Source: Phycisphaerae bacterium | GTDB lineage: Bacteria; Planctomycetota; Phycisphaerae; Sedimentisphaerales; Anaerobacaceae | DNA: 64,000 nt | NCBI GenBank assembly: GCA_030601745.1 | Contig: JAUWBI010000001.1 | Span: 1-64,000 of the forward strand | Reading direction: 5' to 3' | Part shown: positions 35,896 to 45,403 of the stretch, one piece after another | Layout: each line of letters starts with the position of its first letter | Position numbering within the stretch: position 1 is the stretch's first letter | Notes under the pieces: model-generated | Told to the model about the DNA's origin: nothing | The model's database searches: none | The model's input: the letters and a program-made list of their open reading frames with translations, nothing else | Program-made: the position numbers and the translations under genes

Positions 35896-36130
35896 ATAAA
35901 TTGCCGGCTTTCCTCCACCGATGCGGTAAGAAAGCTTTTGAAGAAAAACCCATTATTTCCAGGTGGGTAACCGTTGCTTGTGTCCGAAAGTCCTATCGAG
36001 TAGGCATTTCCGATCCATCAAGGCCTGATTTCCCTGAGTTGGGTCTATCGGTTTTTTCAAATAGCGCTTTCTATACCAACACCGCAGGGGTCAGCCTGCA
36101 ATACTTTTGTACCATATCCAGGGGCAAAAG
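35896..36130 (-). ncRNA. Candidate structured RNA or glgP leader
   Basis: Read on the minus strand, this gene-free segment contains several stems just before the terminator: GCTTTC...GAAAGC enclosing ACCG-CAT-CGGT (about 35904-35935), CCTA/TAGG (about 35990-36005), CCC/GGG and GCAGG/CCTGC (about 36085-36100). There is no open reading frame of note. It fits neither 6S, SRP, tmRNA nor RNase P as I know them, nor any riboswitch I can name. The 5' end is a guess. Confidence 0.45.
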
Positions 36131-36412
36131 TCAATAGAATACCGGCAAATTCAGGCGCTTTATTAAAATCTTCAGTTTTACCCTATTTATTGGTTTTTCG
36201 GCTCTTTAAGGGCTTTTTCTGAAGCGAAATTCAGATTCAAAAATTAAAATGGGCACGCTTGACGTCTGTAGATAACCCATATAGATACTCAGGCCCCGTC
36301 TTCAGAGCGGGTTTATCTGCTGCTATTGGTCATTCGTGAGGGCAATTCGCGAATCGACTATAAATTCTTTCGGAAAAACCCAAAAAAAATTGCAAAAAAT
36401 TGGGAAAATTTC
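36131..36412. other. Intergenic, no gene seen
   Basis: AT-rich spacer with a few short inverted words (ATTCGTGAGGGCAATTCGCGAAT near 36333). Nothing coding is supported. Confidence 0.4.
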
Positions 36413-36442
36413 TTGCAACACCAATTGCTTTTGTGTTATAAT
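36413..36442 (+). promoter_or_regulatory. Possible promoter of the DUF3160 gene
   Basis: TTGCAA at 36413-36418, 18 bases, TATAAT at 36437-36442, giving a leader of about 300 nt. A second TATAAT at 36717-36722, 35 bases before the ATG, is an alternative, but it has no clear -35 box. Confidence 0.45.
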
Positions 36443-36756
36443 TTTTTGTAGTTAAGATGTGAAGGCAGGATCAAAAAAACATTATAATATTTTTGTTTGC
36501 CATCATAAACTCTATTTACTTCACATTCATACCGACCCTGCCTTCGAAAGCTAACGGTTATCTCTATTATCAATGTATTGCATCTATCGATTAGGCCGTA
36601 GAGAAGAAAAATAAAATGGGCATCAAATCCGCAATTTTGGAACTTAGTTTGGCTTCAGGAAGCACAAAACACACTCAATTTACACAAATCGGGTATAAGT
36701 GCGTGCCTTATGCTGTTATAATATATTTATCATATATTATTCGAAGGAGTAAAAAA

Positions 36757-39700
36757 ATGAAACGGAAAAGCCTACCTGTTATCCTGGCTGCCATTTTGGC
36801 AACTACTACTCTCGCATCAGCTAACCCGATTCCGTGGCCACCGCCGGCAAGTATGCCCTTAGAACAGATGTATGTGGAGATCCAGCGGGACGGCAATGAC
36901 CTTCACGCCGTCTTCACCGGTGACTTCACCTTCACGTACATCCCCAATGATGTCATTGCGATGCTGTTTCCGGTACCTCCCGACGCGAATAATATAGGCG
37001 TCTGGCAGGATAATGTCGAATTGGCCTGGACGTGGAGCAGCGAAGAGTATCCGACCATCCTGCCGGAGATGCCAACAATACCCATGATCGAGTGGCAGGG
37101 ACCGTTCCCGCTAAACGGCGCAGTCTTCCGCGTTGATTATGAACACGACCTTATCGAACGGCCAAATGAGTTCATCTTCTTCTATGCGTTAGGCACGGGC
37201 AAGTATTTTCCCACTTATGAGAAAACGACCACAGCTCACTTTGACATCCTGCTTCCTGTCGGCTTTACCGTGGCAGGCGTCTGGCTGGACGATGTACCCC
37301 ACGCCTATCAGGTGGATGGATACCACTTGACGCTGACCGTCCAGTCATACTTCGGACCTATCGTACACGATTTAATTGTTTCTCTGGTCAGAGGCCCAGC
37401 CGGCAACGACTGCAACGGCAACGGCATTCCTGATGGCGAAGACCTATCCCCAGTGGTGGATTTTTCGAACCGTCTTGACTATACTGTTGGAGACAGGCCC
37501 TCCGCGGTGGCTTGTGCAGACTTAAACGGCGACTCAACAGCTGACCTGGCCGTTACCAATACCAACTCTGATAACATCTCAGTACTGATGAATAATGGTG
37601 ATGGCACATTTACCTCAGCGGTCGACTACAGTGTGGGCGATTTCCCCGTTGCTGTCACGGCCGGCGACTTTGACGGAGATGGCGATGTGGATCTTGCGCT
37701 GGCCAATGACCACTCCGACAACATCTCGGTGCTATTGAATAACGGCGACGGCACTTTCGCATCCAGGACCGACTACACCGCCGGAGATGGCCCCTGCTCC
37801 ATAAAGACCGCCGACCTCAACGGCGATAGCAACCTCGACCTGATGGTTGTGAACAAATGGGACCAAAGTGTTTCCTTGTTATTTAATAACGGTAACGGCA
37901 CCTTCGTCCGAGCGGCCAATTACACTGTGGGAAAGTACCCAAGTTCCATAACCTACGGTGACTTTAATGGTGATACAAAAGCTGACCTTGCCGTCGGAGC
38001 TGTGTACTCGTTAGCGATACTGCTGAATAATGGCAACGGCACCTTCGCCCCTGCGATATATTACGACGTGGGGCAATGGCCTGAATTCGTTACCTGCGGT
38101 GATTTCGACACTGATGGCGACCTCGACCTGGCAGTGGCAGATACCGGTCTTAACATCGCACTAATATTGCGCAATGACGGCACCGGCACGTTCACTCCGG
38201 GTCCAAAATATGGGGTGAGACCTGAGCCAAGCTGCATAATCGCCCCAGATTTGGATGACGACGGCGATCTCGACCTCGCGATTGCCAGCAGGGATTACTA
38301 CGACTTAACTTTAGATCCCAATGATGGTCTTGTATCAATACTGTTGAATCAGGGTGATGGTAGCTTCCGGCACGGGCGAGGCGTCCAAATGCTCAATGAT
38401 TTTCTGGGGGAAATCACAACTGCCGACCTCAACAACGATTCACTATCAGACTTGGTAATTGCAAACGCATATGCTAGCAATACAGTCTCAGTATTGCTGA
38501 ACCAGACACCTGAGCCGACCAGCAGGGACTGGAACAACAACGGGGTGCCCGACGAGTGCGAAAATCTTAAAACAGGCGATTTCGACTTCGATGGAGATTA
38601 CGATATAAACGACCTGTGCGTGTTCGCTGCTCGCTGGCTGACTACCGAATGCAAAGGGCCCTGCTGGTGCGGCGGAACCGACATCGACGAAAACCACCTG
38701 ATCAATTTCGCTGATTTTGCCATTTTTGCCGACAATTGGCTGAAAGGCGAAGGAGACGAGCCTGGCAAGCCGGGGTTAGCCAGGTACTACGTCCCGTATG
38801 ACAACCTCGTCGAGCCGAGCGCTCCGGGCTATTCTCTTCCGCTAAACCTGGGGGCCGTCGGGAATTACGCTGATATGGATTCCAAGTTCGGCCTGAGCAG
38901 CGTCGCACCGCTACTCGAACAAAACGGCTTTGCCGTCATGGAATACGACTTCCACGATTCTAACGACATTGTGAAACCATACGAGTACCTGCGCAAGATG
39001 GATGTGCCATTGTTCGTCACGGCAGACACGCTGCTGCACCTTTATCATGTCCAGTTTGATGAAACATTGAAGGACGTCGAGGAGCGCGAGTTTGTTTCCG
39101 ATATCAATGAGCTGACGGCAGTGCTGCTGGATGGTGCGCTGGGCCTGTACGAAGAATATACGGGCGACCTGAAAGAAGCGGCGCGGCGTAACGTAGCATA
39201 CCTTGCCGTGGCGCAAAAGCTAATCGACCCAAATGCCGAAGTGCCGCAACTTGTGAGCGATGTAGTCGCGAGCGAGCTGGCTAAGATAGATGCGCACGAG
39301 GGGTTTGCGCCGAGCGACATTTTTATATACCTGGAAGACTACTCGCAGTATGTGCCGAGGGGCCATTACACCCGGAGCGAAGAGTTGAAGCGGTATTTCA
39401 GAACGTTAATGTGGTACGGGCGGATGGCGTTCCTCCTGAAAGGCGCCGAGAGTTGGGGACCGATGGGCGAAGCCCTTATCAGCGTGTACGATGCGAAGGT
39501 GCAGACTATGCAAGCGGTACTGCTGGCAACGTCAATTGAGGAAGTAAAGGTGGGTGCACGGAGCGGGCGCGACGTTTGGGACCGGTTGTACGCCGTTACG
39601 TCCTTCTACGTGGGGTTGGCCGACGACCTTACGCCCTATGAGTATCTCGGCGCGCTGAATAAGGTTTTCGGCAGCAGCTTTGTACCGACCGACCTGGAGA

Positions 39701-40869
39701 ATGAAGACAACTTCTTCGCACTGAAGGTCGAGCTGGCTCTGCTGCGGTCGCCGAAGATTAACGGCGGCACAGGCAACATATGGGTGCCATTGCCCATCAC
39801 GCCGCAGTCGCTCGACGAGGTGCTCGACAAGACTAAAGGGATGCGGTTTATGGGGCAGCGGTTCATTCCGGATTCGTATATGTTCCAGCAGTTGGTAACT
39901 CCGAAGGTGCTCGACTACACCGGCGACGGAAATCCCATACCGTTCTCATACGGAAACACGCCGATAGGCCCACAACGATGTTATCCGCGCGGGCTGGATG
40001 TTATGGCCATTTTGGGCTCAGCTCGCGCCGAAACCATCCTCGCTGCAGAGGGTGATACAGACTACGTCGACTACGCCCTGCGATTCAACGAACTCAAGGC
40101 CGAGTTCGACACATTCGATATCTCTGATTGGAACCGGAACCTCTATTGGGGCTGGTTATATTCGCTCCGCGCACTGATAGATGAATTCGGCGAAGGATAC
40201 CCGAACTTTATGCGGACGCAGGCCTGGGAGAAGAAAGAGCTCAATGCAGCCCTGGCATCGTGGACGGAACTGCGGCACGACACCATCCTCTACGCGAAAC
40301 AGAGCTACACGCCGCCCACTACGGGTCCTCCACCTCCTCCTCCCCCCGATGTGACCGGCTATGTTGAGCCGGTGCCTGAATTCTACGGGCGGTTGCTGGC
40401 GCTGACCCGAATGACCCGGCAGGGCCTGAGCAGCCTTGATGTGCTGTCGGCTCAGGCGACCGAGCGGCTCGTAAACCTCGAGAACATACTCAGCCGATTG
40501 ATTGAAATCAGCAATAAAGAGCTGATGAATCAAACGCTGTCGAACGACGACTACGAGTATATTATGGGGTTCGGCGAGACGCTCGAAGGGGCCGTCATCG
40601 GGGTTGAGGAAAAAGGCGTCAAGACAACACTCGTGGCGGACGTTCATACCTACTCCTGGGAAGAACAAGTCGTCGAGGAAGGCGTGGGATATGTGGACCT
40701 GATTATCGTGGCGTGTCCCATTCCTGACGGCTCGATTGTCCTTTCGGCAGGCCCGGTGCTTTCGTACTACGAGTTCAAGCATCCTATGAGCGATAGACTT
40801 ACTGACGAGGCCTGGCGTGAGCTGCTTGATTCACCCCAGAGACCCGACAGGCCCACGTGGTGGTTTTAA
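36757..40869 (+). CDS. Secreted FG-GAP / dockerin / DUF3160 multidomain protein
   Basis: This 1370-aa protein has a signal peptide (SLPVILAAILATTTLASA). Residues about 25-220 are an unassigned beta domain. Residues about 235-610 form a seven-bladed FG-GAP/VCBS propeller built from repeats such as DLNGDSTADLAVTNTNSDNI SVLMNNGDGTF. An internal dockerin-like pair follows at about 635-700 (GDFDFDGDYDINDLCVFAAR, then DIDENHLINFADFAIFADNW). Residues about 715-1360 match DUF3160 (FVTADTLLHLYHVQFDETLK, YVPRGHYTRSEELKRYFRTL, GRMAFLL). A GPPPPPPPD linker sits near 1240. The dockerin pair is internal here instead of C-terminal. The start at 36757 follows GAAGGAG; the frame is open 141 bases further upstream but unsupported. 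It is probably a cell-surface adhesion or matrix protein; the activity of DUF3160 is unknown. Confidence 0.8.
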   Translation: MKRKSLPVILAAILATTTLASANPIPWPPPASMPLEQMYVEIQRDGNDLHAVFTGDFTFTYIPNDVIAMLFPVPPDANNIGVWQDNVELAWTWSSEEYPTILPEMPTIPMIEWQGPFPLNGAVFRVDYEHDLIERPNEFIFFYALGTGKYFPTYEKTTTAHFDILLPVGFTVAGVWLDDVPHAYQVDGYHLTLTVQSYFGPIVHDLIVSLVRGPAGNDCNGNGIPDGEDLSPVVDFSNRLDYTVGDRPSAVACADLNGDSTADLAVTNTNSDNISVLMNNGDGTFTSAVDYSVGDFPVAVTAGDFDGDGDVDLALANDHSDNISVLLNNGDGTFASRTDYTAGDGPCSIKTADLNGDSNLDLMVVNKWDQSVSLLFNNGNGTFVRAANYTVGKYPSSITYGDFNGDTKADLAVGAVYSLAILLNNGNGTFAPAIYYDVGQWPEFVTCGDFDTDGDLDLAVADTGLNIALILRNDGTGTFTPGPKYGVRPEPSCIIAPDLDDDGDLDLAIASRDYYDLTLDPNDGLVSILLNQGDGSFRHGRGVQMLNDFLGEITTADLNNDSLSDLVIANAYASNTVSVLLNQTPEPTSRDWNNNGVPDECENLKTGDFDFDGDYDINDLCVFAARWLTTECKGPCWCGGTDIDENHLINFADFAIFADNWLKGEGDEPGKPGLARYYVPYDNLVEPSAPGYSLPLNLGAVGNYADMDSKFGLSSVAPLLEQNGFAVMEYDFHDSNDIVKPYEYLRKMDVPLFVTADTLLHLYHVQFDETLKDVEEREFVSDINELTAVLLDGALGLYEEYTGDLKEAARRNVAYLAVAQKLIDPNAEVPQLVSDVVASELAKIDAHEGFAPSDIFIYLEDYSQYVPRGHYTRSEELKRYFRTLMWYGRMAFLLKGAESWGPMGEALISVYDAKVQTMQAVLLATSIEEVKVGARSGRDVWDRLYAVTSFYVGLADDLTPYEYLGALNKVFGSSFVPTDLENEDNFFALKVELALLRSPKINGGTGNIWVPLPITPQSLDEVLDKTKGMRFMGQRFIPDSYMFQQLVTPKVLDYTGDGNPIPFSYGNTPIGPQRCYPRGLDVMAILGSARAETILAAEGDTDYVDYALRFNELKAEFDTFDISDWNRNLYWGWLYSLRALIDEFGEGYPNFMRTQAWEKKELNAALASWTELRHDTILYAKQSYTPPTTGPPPPPPPDVTGYVEPVPEFYGRLLALTRMTRQGLSSLDVLSAQATERLVNLENILSRLIEISNKELMNQTLSNDDYEYIMGFGETLEGAVIGVEEKGVKTTLVADVHTYSWEEQVVEEGVGYVDLIIVACPIPDGSIVLSAGPVLSYYEFKHPMSDRLTDEAWRELLDSPQRPDRPTWWF

Positions 40870-41100
40870 CCGCCCGCGCCGCCACCACTTTAGCGGTGAA
40901 TCCCGATGAGAGAGCGAACACCTAACGGCAGCGAAATAACCGCGAACCCAGTTTAAGCCGCTTGATGTTGAAGAGATAATAAAGCGGCTTGAGGAACTCT
41001 GGCTCGCAGATGAGAAGTTAGTAAAAACGACAAATGAGAACGAGCGACAGAAATTCATAAAAAAGCAAGTGGTATTTACTATTGACAAACGCAATACGAA

Positions 41101-43119
41101 TCAGACGGTTCGCAGTTCTGCGCCGACAGACTTAGTGAGGCCCTCTACAATGTCGGCCTGGAGGCGGTCAACGGTCTCGTGAGTCAATGTGCCGTCTTCG
41201 TCCCTGAACCGCGCTGAAAGTGTAACACTCTTTCTGCCGGCGGGAATACCCTTGCCACGGTATATTCCGACAAACTGAATATCCTCAAGTTCACCAGAGG
41301 CCTTTTTGCTCACCGCCTCAACAATGTCAGCCCAGCGAATATTCTCATCGACAATAATCGAAAGGTCGCGCTGTATTGCCGGGAATCTTGGAATGGGTTT
41401 GACCTTTACGGCGCCGCGCTGCAAAGCTGAAAGCTGCTCAAAATCCAGCTCCGCGGCGGCAGGGGAAAGGTCTTTGAAATCAAATTTTTGTATCACCGCC
41501 TTTGAAACAATCCCTGCCGTGCCGATTACCTTGCCGTTTACGATGACCTGCGCACCGGTTTGCGCCCAGACAAGGTCCGCAGGGGCAAAAACAATTCGGG
41601 CGTCTCTGTCAATACTTTTTATTAGTCCTTCAATCACGCCCCGTAAATCTCTGAAGTTACTATCACAGACCAGAGCCAGTTTAGCCATTTCAATCGGCAG
41701 AGTACCGGCCTGCTCGCCCGCCGGCACAAAAGTATCGGCAATCTCAAATATCCTGCACGGTAAGTTCCCGGCGTTAAGGTTGGTTTTTAGAACCCCCAAC
41801 AAAGAGCCAATAAGAGTCTGGCGAAGCAGATTCGCGCTTTTTCTGGATACGTCTCTTACCCCCAAATGCTCGTTGGCGTCCCGGCCTGTAAAAAGCTCAG
41901 CAACGGAATGGTCAACAAAACCTACGTTAATCGTTTCGTAAAAGCCGCAACTGTTAAGATACGCTCCAATCGATTTAACCGATTTCTGCCGAGCATCGAC
42001 CGGCACTACTTCGATTCTAATTTTCTGCTCTGTCGGTATTTTACTATAGCCATACACCCGTGCGACCTCTTCGATTACGTCAACCTCACGGTAAATGTCG
42101 CTGCGCCACGAAGGCACTGAGCAAACTATCAAATCATCCTTGTGCTGCAGCCCGAAACTTAACGCTGACAGAATTCTTACCACTTCTTCGGATGGTATCT
42201 CAATACCAAGCAGGTTGCTCAGACGCAAAAGCCGTAATGTCACTTCCTTCTGCGTTGGCTTTTTAGGATAAATATCAAGCACACCTCTGGCCACTTTACC
42301 GCCTGCCGCCTGAGTGATTAATTGTGCAGTCCTTTTGGAGGCCCAGTCCACCATCTCAATATCCACGGTTCGTTCGAATCGAAAAGCCGCCTCTGAGGGC
42401 AGACCAAGCCTGCGAGAGGTTTTACGTATGCTCACCGGGTCAAAGTACGCATCCTCCAGAAGAATTGTCGCTGTAGTTTTGCTCACCTCGGTATGCAGGC
42501 CACCCATAACGCCGGCTATGGCCACAGCCCCTCGTGCATCGGCAATGACCAGCATATTAGTATTCAGCTCACACGTTGTGTCATCGATACTGATTAGACG
42601 TTCGCCGGCAGCGGCTTTTCTGACAATTATTTTGCCCTCTGCAATTCTGGCATAATCGAAGGCGTGCGGTGGCTGACCGGTCTCCATCATCGCATAGTTC
42701 GCTGCGTCAACCACATTATTGACGCTCCGCAGCCCAACGGCTTCGAGCCGCTTCTTGAGCCAATCCGGCGACGGCCCAACTTTGACGCCCCCAATAATCC
42801 GGGCGGTATATCGACCGCACAAATCCGGCTCGATAATCTCAACGCCGGCAAATTCCGTAACGTCTTTGTTCGATTCATTTAGCTTAACCGCCGGGAGCTT
42901 TAATTCTTTGCCCGTTGCAGCGGCCAGCTCACGGGCAATACCGATATGGCTCAAACAATCACCGCGATTGCTGGTTACCTCAACATCGATTACGGCATCG
43001 TCATCGAGATATTGTATTCCTTCGCAAGGCAGTCCCAAATCGCTCAAAATCTCAGCGATTTCCTCGACAGGACGGCCAATCTCTATATAGTCATTCAACC
43101 AGCTCAGTAAAACCTTCAT
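41101..43119 (-). CDS. pheT: Phenylalanyl-tRNA synthetase beta chain, short form
   Basis: This 672-aa beta subunit of PheRS charges tRNA-Phe together with PheS. Present are the N-terminal MKVLLSWLNDYIEI, the B1 part IDVEVTSNRGDCLSHIGIAR, the B3/B4 editing domain (GLRSVNNVVDAANYAMMETG, QPPHAFDY, RGAVAIAGVMGG), B5 (RRLGLPSEAAFRFERTVD), the catalytic-like core, and a complete FDX-ACB anticodon-binding domain at the C-terminus. The EMAP-II-like tRNA_bind (OB) domain that usually follows residue 40 is absent: the sequence jumps from LGLPCEGI to DDDAVIDVEV. This accounts for about 110 missing residues against the roughly 795-aa E. coli protein. No pheS is nearby. Function is expected to be retained, as short forms are known. 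Confidence 0.93.
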   Translation of the reverse strand: MKVLLSWLNDYIEIGRPVEEIAEILSDLGLPCEGIQYLDDDAVIDVEVTSNRGDCLSHIGIARELAAATGKELKLPAVKLNESNKDVTEFAGVEIIEPDLCGRYTARIIGGVKVGPSPDWLKKRLEAVGLRSVNNVVDAANYAMMETGQPPHAFDYARIAEGKIIVRKAAAGERLISIDDTTCELNTNMLVIADARGAVAIAGVMGGLHTEVSKTTATILLEDAYFDPVSIRKTSRRLGLPSEAAFRFERTVDIEMVDWASKRTAQLITQAAGGKVARGVLDIYPKKPTQKEVTLRLLRLSNLLGIEIPSEEVVRILSALSFGLQHKDDLIVCSVPSWRSDIYREVDVIEEVARVYGYSKIPTEQKIRIEVVPVDARQKSVKSIGAYLNSCGFYETINVGFVDHSVAELFTGRDANEHLGVRDVSRKSANLLRQTLIGSLLGVLKTNLNAGNLPCRIFEIADTFVPAGEQAGTLPIEMAKLALVCDSNFRDLRGVIEGLIKSIDRDARIVFAPADLVWAQTGAQVIVNGKVIGTAGIVSKAVIQKFDFKDLSPAAAELDFEQLSALQRGAVKVKPIPRFPAIQRDLSIIVDENIRWADIVEAVSKKASGELEDIQFVGIYRGKGIPAGRKSVTLSARFRDEDGTLTHETVDRLQADIVEGLTKSVGAELRTV

Positions 43120-43203
43120 AATGAAAACATCTTAAAACAAGACTTTGAATTTGGCAATAACTTAACGCTCAGAACCACCGCTGTCAACCCTGTTAGAAAA
43201 GTC

Positions 43204-43232
43204 TTGTGTGCGGAGATTTATGCTGCTATACT
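43204..43232 (+). promoter_or_regulatory. Promoter of RDD gene
   Basis: TTGTGT at 43204-43209, 17 bases, TATACT at 43227-43232, 42 bases before the ATG. This is a plausible sigma-70-type promoter diverging from pheT. Confidence 0.5.
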
Positions 43233-43273
43233 ACTTATAAGGTAATCGATATAAATAATTCAGGAGGTTTGAT

Positions 43274-43792
43274 ATGAAAACACAAGGCGTTGACGTTGAG
43301 AGCAGTGTCGTTTATGCAGGTTTCTGGCGGCGGTTCGCTGCATTTCTAATTGATGCACTACTGATTTCGTCCGTCATGGGGATACTGTATTTCATTTTCA
43401 TCGGCCTATTCGTAATGGTCTGCGCGATAGCTAATGCAGGGCCGATACAGTCGGGAGAGGAACCACCAGCCCTCGTTTTAGTGGGACTCGGAGCGGGATT
43501 CGGTGTGATTATTCTCAGCCTTATTATTTCCAACACTGTCATCTGCTGGCTTTACTTTGCCCTGATGGAAAGCAGCGCAAAGCAGGCGACACTCGGTAAG
43601 ATAGCTTTGCGGATTGTTGTTACCGACGCGAACGGTCAGAGAATTAGCTTTGGTCGCGCGACCGGCAGGCATTTCGCCAAAATCATCTCCCGCATAATAT
43701 TGCGCATCGGCTTTATTATGGCCGGCTTTACCAGGAAGAAACAAGCCCTGCACGATATGATGGCCGATTGCCTGGTGGTTAAGAAAAGATAA
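43274..43792 (+). CDS. RDD family membrane protein
   Basis: This 172-aa protein has the RDD signature YAGFWRRFAAFLIDALLISS, with the Arg and Asp in the first helix. Two more hydrophobic stretches follow (about 38-58 and 75-98), then the family end block ATLGKIALRIVVTDANGQRI, GRATGRHFAKIISRI and QALHDMMADCLVVKK. AGGAGG precedes the ATG ideally. RDD proteins are membrane components often linked to ion or solute exchange; some act as sodium/proton antiporters. No partner gene is adjacent, so the specific role is open. The 273 bp that follow hold no gene. Confidence 0.85.
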   Translation: MKTQGVDVESSVVYAGFWRRFAAFLIDALLISSVMGILYFIFIGLFVMVCAIANAGPIQSGEEPPALVLVGLGAGFGVIILSLIISNTVICWLYFALMESSAKQATLGKIALRIVVTDANGQRISFGRATGRHFAKIISRIILRIGFIMAGFTRKKQALHDMMADCLVVKKR

Positions 43793-44065
43793 GCCAACTA
43801 CGGTCCGATCGTCAGGTGCTGGCTATTTGGTTTCCAGCTACGGGTTGGAAGGTTTAACATTGTGTTAATTTAGCTGCCGAAGTAATTCATCATTAGCAGG
43901 GGGCATTCGCAAATCGGCCTTGCTCCGTGCCCCGTCGAGCTGCGGTAAATCTGTTCCTCATCAACAAAATCAAGCGTGTTTCATTTGATTTATACCTGAT
44001 ATGCGGATATAGTTCGTATCTGAAAAGGCGTTGAATGGGGGCTTATATAAACAGGAGAATAAGCA

Positions 44066-45301
44066 ATGAAGAACAGTCGGCGAGATTTCCTTAAAGCTGT
44101 TGCTGTGTTGGGGGTAACGTCAAGCCAGTTAGCAAAGGCGGAGAAAGGCCGGGCCCAAAGTCGCAGCAGGTTAAAAAGCGGGCACAAGGTAATCGGTATG
44201 AAGAGAGGTCTGAAAATTAAGAGCATCGAAACCTTCACCCGGGGCAATGTAAGTATGGTCCGCATTCGCACCGACGACGGAGCGGAGGGTTACGGCCAGA
44301 TATCCACGTATGATGCCGACATCTCCGCGATGATTATGCACCGCAAGATAGCGAGGCACGCGCTCGGCAAGGACCCGGCCGACATCGACGCTATCGTGGA
44401 CCGGTGTATCGAGGCGAACTATAAGTATCCCTGGTCGTACGTTTGCCGGGCCTTAGCCGGCCTGGATACCGCACTATGGGACCTTTACGGCAAGCGCGAA
44501 AAAAGAAGCGTTTGTGAGCTGCTTGGTGGCAAACCCCGGCCCATCCGTGCATACGGCTCGAGTATGAGGCGGGACATCAAGCCGGCAGACGAAGCGAATC
44601 GGCTGGTGCGTCTCAGGGACACCAAGGGCTTCCGTGCATTCAAGATTCGCATCGGGAAGGTATGCGGGCACGATGAGGACCAATGGCCCGGACGAACCGA
44701 GGCGCTTGTCCCGGCTGTCCGTAAGGCCATCGGCGATGACGTTTCGCTGCTGGTGGACGCCAATAGCTGCTATACGCCGCCCAGGGCGATAGAGGTCGGC
44801 AGGATGCTGGAAGATAACAATGTCTGTCACTTAGAGGAGCCCTGCCCGTACTGGGAGCTGGAATGGACGGCCAGGGTGACGGCGGCGATTAATGTCCCCG
44901 TGGCCGGCGGAGAGCAGGACAACGACCTGGCCCAGTGGCGGCGAATGATACGTATGCGTGCCGTCGATATCGTCCAGCCGGACATCTGCTATGTCGGCGG
45001 ATTGACGCGGGCCCTGCGAGTCGCTGCGATGGCCGCTGAAGCAAAGATGCCGGTTGTGCCTCATTCGGCCAACCTGGCGATGGTTACCGTTTTCACGCTG
45101 CATCTGCTCGGTGCGATACCTAACGCCGGGCCTCATCTGGAGTTTTCCATCGAGCCGGCAAACTGGACCAAAGACCTGTATCACCCTGCACTGGAAGTAC
45201 GGGACGGGCGGGTGGCTATTCCAGACGGGCCCGGCTGGGGCGTAACGGTCAACCCGAAATGGCTGGCAGCGGCAAAACGCGACATAAGTGAACGCGGATA
45301 A
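44066..45301 (+). CDS. Tat-exported enolase-superfamily (mandelate racemase-like) enzyme
   Basis: This 411-aa protein begins MKNSRRDFLKAVAVLGVTSS, a twin-arginine export signal (SRRDFLK), so the folded enzyme is exported. The mature part is a mandelate racemase/muconate-lactonizing-type protein with a capping domain. Its barrel carries KIRIG (KxR catalytic pair) and metal ligands in LLVDANSCYT, CHLEEPCPYW and VAGGEQDND. The MR-type dyad lies in DIVQPD and VPHSAN. These residues imply an intact acid-sugar dehydratase or racemase active site; the substrate cannot be told. Planctomycetes often export such enzymes with polysaccharide breakdown systems. GGAGAATAAG supports the start. No transporter is adjacent. 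Confidence 0.85.
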   Translation: MKNSRRDFLKAVAVLGVTSSQLAKAEKGRAQSRSRLKSGHKVIGMKRGLKIKSIETFTRGNVSMVRIRTDDGAEGYGQISTYDADISAMIMHRKIARHALGKDPADIDAIVDRCIEANYKYPWSYVCRALAGLDTALWDLYGKREKRSVCELLGGKPRPIRAYGSSMRRDIKPADEANRLVRLRDTKGFRAFKIRIGKVCGHDEDQWPGRTEALVPAVRKAIGDDVSLLVDANSCYTPPRAIEVGRMLEDNNVCHLEEPCPYWELEWTARVTAAINVPVAGGEQDNDLAQWRRMIRMRAVDIVQPDICYVGGLTRALRVAAMAAEAKMPVVPHSANLAMVTVFTLHLLGAIPNAGPHLEFSIEPANWTKDLYHPALEVRDGRVAIPDGPGWGVTVNPKWLAAAKRDISERG

Positions 45302-45403
45302 CAGCCGCTTACGGTTAAAAATTCCGGTCGGCAGCTTTTCTGCTTTTGTCTGTCTGCATTTTCTTTATAATAGAGGCGTGAGGTTGATTTAAGGAGATAT
45401 GGT

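Noticed and set aside
35896..36130. RNase P or 6S RNA
   Set aside because: GGAGGAAAG on the minus strand recalls an RNase P core motif, but it lies at the 3' end beside the terminator and the other conserved regions are missing; the 6S long-hairpin shape is not seen.
40943..41100. Plus-strand frame reading QFKPLDVEEIIKRLEELWLA
   Set aside because: About 50 codons with no start codon and running into pheT antisense; too little to call even a remnant.
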